Part shown: positions 55,698-64,000 of the stretch, one piece after another
Position numbering within the stretch: the stretch's first letter is position 1
Layout: each line of letters begins with the position of its first letter
Assembly (NCBI GenBank): GCA_001662425.1
Contig: BDDC01000005.1
Coordinates: forward strand, 240,241 to 304,240
Source: Chlamydomonas sphaeroides
Taxonomy: Eukaryota > Chlorophyta > Chlorophyceae > Chlamydomonadales > Chlamydomonadaceae
Direction: 5' to 3'
DNA: 64,000 bases
Made by a program: the position numbers and the translations under genes
Notes under the pieces: model-generated
What the model was told of the DNA's origin: nothing
Seen by the model: only the letters and a program-made list of their open reading frames with translations
Database searches by the model: none

Positions 55698-58600
55698 TCA
55701 CATCGCCACGTCGTCGTGGCTGTCCATGTCCGACGACTCGTCGATCGAGAACATCTCCCCCGCGCTCATGGCCACCGGGTTGCTGGGCATCACGCCCGCA
55801 GCCACGCCCACGGCCGTCGCCGTTGTGACCTGGTTGCGCCAGCGGCGGTAGCGCACCGCCAGCTTGTCATAGGGCGCCGGGTTGGACCAGGTGTTGCCGC
55901 CACGCTCCAGCCGGTCCTGCTGGCCCAGCACCAGCACCAGGTCCTCGCCCAGCACCTGCGGCAGCGATGGGGTTGCGCACCCACAAGGTCAGGCTGCGTC
56001 CTGGGATCACATAGCAGCCAAGCATGGCATGGGGCAACCAGGCTGTGCAGGAGGCAAATGAGACGTCAGTTGCAAAGGAGCCGCTGACCTGCGCGGCCAC
56101 GCTCTTCCAGACGCGGTCGATGAAGGGCACGTAGCGCATCCAGGGCAGGAAGTCCAGGCTCATGCGGTACAGCAGCCGCGTGTGGCCCTTCTTGGAGGGC
56201 ATGCACACGTGCAGCTGGTGCAGGTGGTTCTTGCACGCCTCGGCCGTCACGCCGCGCATGATCTTGCCCGGCTGCGCGAGGCCGATCATGGACAGCACCA
56301 TGCAGGGCGGCTGGAAGGCCATGTTGATGGGGTAGGGGTCCCAGTAGCCCGATAGCAGCTGCGGGGCGGAGGGCGAGGGGGCGGCGCGGTGAGGCAAAAA
56401 CGCCGCGTACGTAAGTGGCGATGTGCCGTTGCGTGCGTTGCCAACTCGCCGGCTGCAAGAGCAGCACGACGCGCTATGAAATATATCTTCACGTTCCTAG
56501 CCACTCCCCCTGCTGTGCTGCGTGCTTGCCACGTCGGCCAGCCGAGCCGCTGCCAGCCCACCGCCCCGTGTTGCGCTCGCGTACGTCCGCACCTTGGTGG
56601 TGTGGACCTTGACAATGTCTGGCACGGGCCAGCCGCGCGCAAAGGTGCTCGTGTGCGTGAAGGGCGCGTGCGCGAGGTCCAGCAGGTTCTCCATCAGGAG
56701 GCCGTGCTCGACAGGCACGTCCACCATGATCTCCGCGTGGATGTCGAAGCCCTGGGGCGGCTTGGCGAAGTCCGGCAGAGTCTGCAGTACGGCGGGCCAA
56801 GGAGAGGGCACATGAACATGGGTGCGCGGTGTGGGCGGAAGCTGACGGCACTACCCAGCCAACACAACGACGACTCCCTACCGCCAGCCCAGCCACAAGT
56901 GCGTAGCGCCACGCACCTGCGCGGGCAGGCCGTCGCCGGGCCAGACCCAGATGAAGCCGTCCTTCTCGGCGCAGGGCAGCGCCGCCACGCCAACGTTGCG
57001 GCAGAAGGGCATCGAGGGCATCTTGGTGCACGCGCCGTCGCCGTCAAACTCCCAGCCGTGGTAGGCGCACACCACCTGGCCGTCCTGGACCTGCGCGGGG
57101 CAGGAATGCGCGTCAAGGCAGGTGCGGCAGGCGGCGCGGCTTAACCCGGGGCCGCATCGAAGCAGACACCAGCCGCACGGAATGTAGGTGGGGCCGCTGC
57201 CCACGCGGCTACGGCCTTGGCCCTGGAGCCCGCCGCATGCACGGCTGCCCATACGGCAGTAGCCCCAGAGCCCGCTGCAACCACGGCGGCGGCTGCCTCG
57301 CCGTCCCCGCCGACAGGGATGTGCTACTAAGGTACGCCCCTAGGAACGCCGCCAGACGTCCGGACCAACGTCGCCAATGGCCCCTCGGCCGCCCCAGCCC
57401 CAGACCAGACCAACCGCCGCACCTTTCCCAGCGACAGGGGGCAGGCCCGGTGCGCGCACTCGTCCTTGATGCACGAGGGCTGGCCGTTCGCGTCACGGAA
57501 CATAACCCACGGCTCGCCAAACAAATCAAAGGGCACAAGCGTGTCCTTTGTCAGCTTCTGCGGGGCCGCGGGCGGCGAAGGCGGCGGCAGGGCGCGGGAG
57601 CGGGCGTCAGCCCACCGAAGTAAGACCCCAAACCCCGGCCCCCTCGCCAGCTGGGGGGCCCTGCAGCACAGCGAGCGCTGGCGGACAGGGCCAGGCCCTG
57701 GTGGCGGCCGTACTTAGCACCCTGGGCGGGGCAGCAACCCGGGGCGGGCGGGGCGGGGCGGGGCGGTGCCTCACCGCTGAGAACTCGGCTGGGTACCAGA
57801 AGTTGCGCAGGCCCGCCTCAAACTCCAGGCTGCTCTGCAGCCCGCGGTTGCGGCGGTTGACAGACTTGCCGCGGCGCTCCGTGGCGGGCGCGGGCACGCT
57901 GTAGCTGGTCGAGGGCGCGTCCGCGGCCGACACCGAGGGGCTGGCGGCGGGGCGCTCGGTGACGACTGCCGAGGCCGACGTGGCTGTGACCGCCGCGGTG
58001 GGCGAAACCGACAGCTCCGCGCTGAGGCGGATGCGCTCCAGGGCAGTCTGAGGGTGCGTGGTGGGAAGTGTAGACGTGCCCCGACAGATCAGCGCCACTG
58101 CACGAGCTCGCAGCAGGTGAGCTGCTATTAAGGCGCTCGCGCCTGCCAGCGAAGCCCATCCCCCTCCCCTCCGTCCCGGGACAGCCCGTCAGCTCACCGC
58201 CTCGGCCTTGAGTTCGTTCACGCGTTTCAAGTTCTGCTCCACGCGCGACTGTGTCAGCTGGAGGCGCTCGCGCGCCTCCTGCACCTGGCTCTGCAGCTGG
58301 ACCAGCTGCTCGCGCAGGTCGACAACAGACGTCTGCTCGCGAGCCTCCTCGCTGAGTGCCTCCTCGACCTGCACAGCCGCGACATGGCCAGAATGAATTG
58401 TAGCGCGCTTGCAGGTGCTCGGCGTGTGGAAGCGCGTGGGTGTTGCACGCGCACGTAGTAGACCGACGCGCTTCGCGAAGCCGCGTACGCCGACCCCGAG
58501 TGGTGAGTGACCTACACGGTACCATGTAGGTGCTCTGGGCGCAGTAAGCGGGCTCACCTTGCGGTTGGCCTCCTCGATCATCGACAGAGTCGCCGCGGCA

Positions 58601-59004
58601 TCCTGCTTGGTAACATACTCGAAGATGCGCTCCCAGTTCTTCCGCCGCTTACGGAGGTAGTCGAGCTTATGGCGCGCCTGCCAGGGCTCCAAGCGCCCGG
58701 CGAGGCGCTCGTTCAGCACTGCGAGCTCAACGAGCTCGTCAAGCTGGCGCGAGTCCTTCGTGCGCACGCGCACGCGCGGCGCGCTCTCCAGCCAGTCCAT
58801 GGTAAGCTTATGCAGGCCGCCGAAGTGCTTGCCATATCGCCGGAACTTCGCCTCCGGGTCCTCCGTCAGCGGAGGCGACTGTGTCTGCATCTGTGCTTGC
58901 TTCTGCTCCTGAGAAGCGAAGGCAGCCACTCGCATGCACGTTCGCTGTCGCGCGTTGCTGGCACGGGCCGAGCCCGCGCGACGCTGAAGCGATGATTGAA
59001 GCAT
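55698..59004 (-). CDS. CAO: Chlorophyllide a oxygenase (chlorophyll b synthesis), 8 exons, 638 aa
   Basis: CAO is the plastid Rieske mono-oxygenase that turns the C7 methyl group of chlorophyllide a into formyl, making chlorophyll b. Exons: 59004-58558, 58368-58198, 58047-57775, 57557-57423, 57090-56917, 56781-56593, 56358-56089, 55955-55698, every junction GT-AG and in phase. The first residues are rich in Arg, Ser and Ala, as in a transit peptide. Residues to about 206 form the regulatory A domain with helical, Glu/Arg-rich segments. A Ser/Ala/Thr linker (B) follows, then the catalytic domain. Rieske ligands are C331, H333, C350 and H353; mononuclear iron ligands are N432, D435, H438 and H443 (ENLLDLAHAPFTH). 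Length matches the C. reinhardtii enzyme (about 645 aa). The gene looks complete and functional. Confidence 0.97.
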
Positions 59005-61847
59005 CCTGCGCCCGACGATTTGAGCGGCCGAGCTCTTTCCTAGGCAGCTGTTCAGCTCCTAGGGGCTCGAGGCCAGGTGCAATGGGCGGGAGTGCGTGGA
59101 AAGCGTGAGTAGCGACCAAGTCGCTGTGACGCAAGTGATGTATGCACGCGCAGCAAACCGCGAGCGAGACGGCTGCGGCGCTGATGTAGGGGGGTAGCGT
59201 GTGTACCGGGCGGCAACAGTTTGGGCCGGTACGCAAGATGCAATGGAGATTTGGGGCGCCGGTACTCTCGCGAATGCACCACTCGCGACGTGCGAGGGTA
59301 CACACAGCTACACACTTCAGCAAATCAATGCGTTTGGCGAACAGGAAGAGGAGGAACAGCGCCACAGCTGTCCCGCTGCGCCGCTCTTATCGCGATCTTA
59401 ACGGCATGCGCGAGCTCCCCGGCTCGCAACATTTACTTCCTACTGTTAAAAGCTACGCCTTGCTGGCCGGGATCTGGGCGATGGCAAGGCTGTGCCGAAG
59501 TTGTGTTGGATGCTGACGCTGTGAAGCCAACGCCCGAGACGAGCTCTGGAGAGTCACTGCAGCTTCCCGATGAGCTTAGGGCGCATGATGAACGTGGGTA
59601 CTGGCGGGGCGACCGGCCGGGTGCCCCTGCTCCGGCGTCGCGTCGTGGCGGTTGACTGGGTTCGTGCCCCTGTCCTCCCATGTCCTCCCATGTTTCTTGC
59701 TGCCCAACACACTGCAGCATAACTTGATTGATAGAGTGGTCACGTTGTCCCCATAAGGCAACGCGCGAGCCCCCGGATCTCGCCTCATCGGCTGATTCCG
59801 GCCTGTTCCGGCTGCCCCTGGTTCTAACCTGAACCAGCCTGAACCTTGATCAGATGCCCACGATGGAGCCGAGCATATTTCTGGGCTGTGACATCCGAGT
59901 CCGCGAATCTATCGAACGATACCAGGGGTGGACTCGCGGCGCAGCTGTGTGCCTGGATGTCCATTGCCCAATATGCAGTGCGCCGCTCAGCCGCGCCCCG
60001 ACAAGGCCAGGAGGCCTTCTGGCCAGAGCCCCCCTCGGACAGCACGCACGCCTCCAGGCAATGTCCAGCAAGGGAGAGCGAGCGCGGCATTGTACCTGGA
60101 TCGCTGGAAGCCCATTCGCTTGCCCGCAATGCAGCGGCCCCTGCTCCAGCCTGGCGCACAGGTGTGCACCGCTCTTGATATCCTCCCTGCTACACATGGC
60201 TGGGTGGCGGCAACCTATGTCCATAGCTCGTCTGCCAGGGTGGCAGCTGCAGGCGGCGCCGGCCCGCATGCTTCGTCGCCCCCGTCACCGCGTTTCGTCG
60301 CGGCCCCGTCAGCCCGTCAGCGGCGTGCTTCGTCGCGGCTGTGCCGGCCTGGCCGCGTGCGTCGCCGTTGTCGCAGGGGAGATTCTCCCCTGGTGTGACC
60401 TGTGTCGGCCCGCGCCACGCTGGGAGACGGGAGGCGACCTCCACGCTGCTGGGGGGTGGCTGCTGCCGCCGCCGCAAGTCGCGGCCCCGTCGCAGCCACC
60501 GCCATCAGCCCGTCGCTGTGCTGCATCGCAGCCCCGTTCGCCCCGCCACTCGCGACCTCCTCGGCCCCGCCGCGTGCTTCATCGTGCGTTTCTTGTCGGC
60601 CCGTGCCGCCCTGTTCTACGTGGGGGGACCTCTATGCCGCCGTCGCACGGCTGCTGCCAGCGCCCCCTGTCACGGCCCCATCGCTGCCCCCTTAGCAGGG
60701 CTTCTTTCATCTCGGCCCTGCCGGTGCCGTCGCATACTTCGTCGCGGCCCCGTCGGACCCGCCGCAGCAATGTCGCGGGCCCCGTCGCCAGCCCCGACGC
60801 TGGGTCCCTCGCTCTGCGCCATCGCGGCTCCCCTGATCGCGGCCCCGTCGGTCCCGTCGCCGTGCGTCGTTGTGTGTCCCGTGTCGCAGCCCCGTCGGTC
60901 CGGTTGCGGGCTTCGTCACAGCCTTCTCGGCTCCGCCGCGTGCTTCAGAACCAAGGAAGGCAACAAGCCGAGCAGGTACAGGTACTTCACTTCGTCTGTG
61001 ACTGTGGGCCGAGGCGAGCACGGCAGCCACTAAATGCGACGAACGAAGTCAATAACCTATAACCTGAACCTGCAAGTCTGCAGAAACGACATTTCACCCA
61101 TATCCGCTGCGACGGGGGCCAAGCAGGCAAACAAACACGAAGGGCAGCGCGTAGCCACTGCCGGCCCCGCTTGTTACTGCCCTGCCAACACCTCTATTGC
61201 CAGCAGGAGCACCATTTCATGCAGCCTACGTATGCGCTTTGCAAGACATTGAACATTCCAGCAGCAGGCCCGATGCCAGACGCAAGCACGCCCACCCATG
61301 TGCCTCCTGCGGCTGGCAATCGGCGACAGGGGTTGTCCCCTGATCGGCGACGGCTGGAGTTCAAGTGGCTTAGGCATGGGGTCAAGTGCCTTGCACAAGG
61401 ATGGTGAAATTCGAGGACCTCACTGGAGGCCAAGGGCCGTCGGGCTACGGGCAAAGAGTTGCTGAAGTTGAAGGGTCTTGGGGGGCAGCAACGGCGGTCG
61501 GGGAAGTTCTCGGAGGGTTCGTGGCACCTGCCAAACCGGTTTCACTGTCCGACCTACCTTCAAGGCGCTGGAGTGTAGGTTGCGGTGTCAAGTATGCATA
61601 TGCAGGACGGTGGCGTGCGGTGGCGCTCGCTGGTCAGCGCGGTCGATCCTGGACGAGCGGAGCTGCTTAATGAACCGTCGCGTCGCTCTACCCAGAGGCG
61701 AATTCAGCCTTCATAGCCAACTTGCAGTCTGTGCCGCCTGCATCGCAAACGCAGCGCCAGGCGTCATACGTTTACTGGTCATACCCTTACTCGTCACTCC
61801 AATACACTTCTTGCCGACCTCACATGCCCGGCATAGGCTTTTAAGAT
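59005..61847. other. Intergenic region between divergent CAO and IPT genes
   Basis: The two flanking genes are transcribed away from each other, so both promoters lie here. Plus-strand frames, including one of 402 codons at 59854-61062, have no domains and are produced by GC-rich repeats. A short direct repeat (tgtcctcccatg) lies near 59668-59690. No tRNA or other RNA gene was recognised. Confidence 0.45.
60280..60960. repeat. Degenerate GC-rich repeat block
   Basis: Words such as cgtcgcggccccgtc and gtgcttcgtcgcggc recur many times at irregular spacing on the plus strand. The period is not constant, so this is an old, scrambled minisatellite or several nested ones. It accounts for the Arg/Pro/Ser-rich open frames in this block. 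Confidence 0.65.
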
Positions 61848-64000
61848 ATGCAACGCGCGATGCGCGTGTGCGCGCTACGCATGGCTGTGGCCGCTGTGGC
61901 ATTGTTCGCGCAGCAGGCCGCCGCGAGCGTCGTGGTGTGGGGTGTCACCCCATCGGAAAGTAGCCTCGGCGGAGGCACAAGGCAAGAAAGACTCAGCGCA
62001 CTTTGTTGGGCTTGGAGTCACATGCGCCCTCGCTTCACCGCGACGTGCAATTATGGACCTTACACTGTGCTTGCATATGTCATAACACCTTAATAAACAT
62101 CGAGAAACGTTGGGCTGGGTGAACGCTGCATGGTGGCTCCACACATGCGTCCGCTCACGCGCGTTGCCACCTTCAGACACAAATCGTAGACCGCGTGTCT
62201 AGAGGGCGTCCCAAAGTCCACAGAACAACTCCGTACACCGGTCTGACACCCAGTGGTGGCCTGCTTGCCCGCCCGCCCTCGTGCGGCCCCGCCGCAGGAT
62301 ACGGATTAGCGGCTCGGGCTTCAGCCAGGACCGTTACTCGGGCAGCAATATCGTTTGGATAGGACCATACTCTTGCCAGGTCTGCACGTGGGGCCTGCTG
62401 TGGGCGCAGCACGGCACAGCAGGGCCTGCCTGGCGTTGCAGTACGGCACGACAGGGCCTGCCTGCCGTTCCCCTACGTTACCACCCGGCCCACCTCAGGT
62501 CGTCAACCACTTGACCACGGACTCTATGGTGAGTTGCACCGGCGCCAAGCCCCATCCCTTGCCAACCAGCGCCTGAGCCTTGATGTGACACACTGTATGT
62601 TGGTGTCGCGGGGTGCCGCACACAGATAACTTGCCTGACGTCGCCAGCGCCAGCCGCCGGCTTGTTTGACTTGACGGTGGTGGTAGATGGCGTGGAGTCG
62701 GCCACGTACTCGCGGAAGTTCGGCTACACCTCGGAGTTCACGCCCAGTGGGTGCCGCAGCGCGCTTCAGCCCTGCCTCCCGCATGCGAGCGTGGCAGCCC
62801 CAGGCAGCTCTGCGCCGTTGAGGCGGATCCCGCTGCACCAGCGGGCGCCTGACCGGACCCGCCTCGCTGTTTCACCCGGCGCCTTGCTCCCTGATTGACA
62901 CCCTGCCGGCATGCCCCCTCGCCGCACAGCCGTGGAGTTCGTCTACCCGTGCGCCGGGCCGCCTGGTAGGGCCCTGCGCGCACGGCGCGCTGCCGATAGC
63001 TGCTCGGCACGCTGATCCACAGCCACAAGCTGTGCTGCTGGCGTGGCATGTCCCCCGGGGCCGGCACTGCTGCAGCTGCCACCAGCGGGCCCAGCCTGCA
63101 CACCCTGCTGCGCACGCCGCCGCTCCTGCCGTGACGCGCCGCGACGCTGGGCCACGCATGTCGCGCCCGCAGGCTCGACGGCCAGCGTGTGGGGCGCCCC
63201 CACCTGGCGCGTGTCCGGCAACTGCCGGGAAAACGCGGAGGACGCGACGGCCTACAGCGACGGAGCCTCGTGCGTGGGCTCGGTGCTCGTGGGCGACTAC
63301 ACGGCGCCGATGCCCGGGAATGCCACCGACATCTTCCGGGACTACGGCTGGATCTCGTTCTACGGCGGTACGAACACGCAGAGGCAGCCCAGCCGCCGCA
63401 CGGCTGCTGAACCGCATCTCGCGTGCACGAACCGCCCGCTCTGACGCTGCATCCAACCCTGCCTGGCAGGCGGCTTGGCGGCGGTCAACTTCACGGTGCC
63501 TCAGCCCACCAGCAGCGGCCCCGAGGGAAGCGCTGTGCAGGCCGGCGTCGGGACGGCCGACGACTACAATGTCACGGTGTGGCGGCATGGCTAGGCCACT
63601 TGCGCTGCGGACCGCCCATGCGCGGCCACAGCGGCAGCAGGCGTTTGTTGGGGTGGTGCCCGACCTCAGGACGCTGCCTGCGGGCTGTGCGCCCCCTCCC
63701 CAGGTGTCCTACGAGGGCAGCATGCAGGGCAGCATGCCCGAGGTGCGGCCTCGCATCGCCCTGCGCCGCGACAGCACCGCCGCCGCCGGCTGCGTGCTCC
63801 GTCTACATCTTGCGTTGGTGCCCAGGCCCTGGCCGCCTTGCCGCGAACCGTCGCGGTGCCTTGTGGGCCCGACCCACATCCCCCTGGCCCTCCCTCCCTC
63901 CCGTGCAGGTGCAACGCGGAGCCTACTACTTGGGCCTCACCGGCACGCCGTACATGTTCCAGGTGTACCCCGAGGTGACCTCGGTGTCGCCGTCGCGGGG
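61848..64000 (+). CDS. Secreted IPT/TIG-domain protein, 5' part (truncated by window end)
   Basis: Exons: 61848-61981, 62298-62379, 62499-62528, 62626-62746, 63173-63367, 63470-63576, 63704-63793, 63909-beyond 64000, all in phase. The ATG at 61848 opens a signal peptide (hydrophobic AVAAVALFAQQAAAS after a short basic start; a second ATG lies four codons later). The mature start has VTPSESSLGGGTRIRISGSGFS, the beginning of an immunoglobulin-like IPT/TIG domain of the fibrocystin/PKHD1L type, ending near KFGYTSEF. A Cys- and Asn-containing beta-rich segment follows, and VTSVSPSRG at the window edge starts a second IPT domain. Such proteins are abundant in volvocine algae and probably lie in the cell wall, extracellular matrix or cell surface. 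The first intron uses a GC donor (AAG|GCAAGA). The total size and C-terminus are not visible. Confidence 0.8.

Noticed and set aside
59854..61062. 402-codon plus-strand open frame
   Set aside because: Arg/Pro/Ser-rich sequence created by GC-rich repeats; no motif, no codon pattern like neighbouring genes and no splice partners.

Overview
The window is nuclear DNA of a green alga, most likely a volvocine (Chlamydomonas-like) chlorophyte. The signs are very high GC, genes cut into many short exons with introns of roughly 100-300 bp, alanine/glycine-rich low-complexity inserts, TGTAA polyadenylation signals, and a chlorophyllide a oxygenase gene whose nearest relatives are chlorophyte. There are no operons. 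Almost every long open frame is a shadow of GC-rich exons or introns, so genes were rebuilt by hand from splice junctions, reading phase and family motifs.

Layout. (1) 1366-30622, minus strand: one giant gene, modelled as 67 exons in continuous phase and 5,925 codons. It encodes a plant-type sacsin with three sacsin repeats and a C-terminal RING finger. The first two repeats keep GHKL ATP-site motifs and the third has lost them. (2) 30623-33574: gene-poor, with a six-copy imperfect repeat, a tRNA-His(GTG) cloverleaf on the minus strand, and a 21-bp minisatellite interrupted by a 343-bp assembly gap. (3) 33575-about 40541, minus: a divergent SGNH/GDSL-esterase-like protein in about ten small exons, with an unresolved N-terminus. 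(4) 40542-43701: no recognised gene apart from the 3' region of the next one. (5) 43702-46822, minus: a small conserved protein of unknown function. (6) 47205-54425, minus: a complete 19-exon PUS7/TruD-family tRNA pseudouridine synthase. (7) 55698-59004, minus: a complete 8-exon chlorophyllide a oxygenase (CAO), 638 codons before the stop. (8) 59005-61847: intergenic, with GC-rich degenerate repeats. (9) 61848-64000, plus: the 5' part of a secreted IPT/TIG-domain protein that runs off the window.

The genes do not form one pathway: protein quality control, RNA modification, chlorophyll b synthesis and extracellular proteins lie side by side, as is usual in algal genomes. The most unusual signals are the degenerate third sacsin ATPase module, an apparent excess of GC-AG introns (seven supported), a family of three short inverted-repeat elements sitting in introns of two neighbouring genes, and a 9-bp array at a 5' splice site that repeats the splice-donor sequence in frame. 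I found no clear sign of a wholly new multi-gene system.
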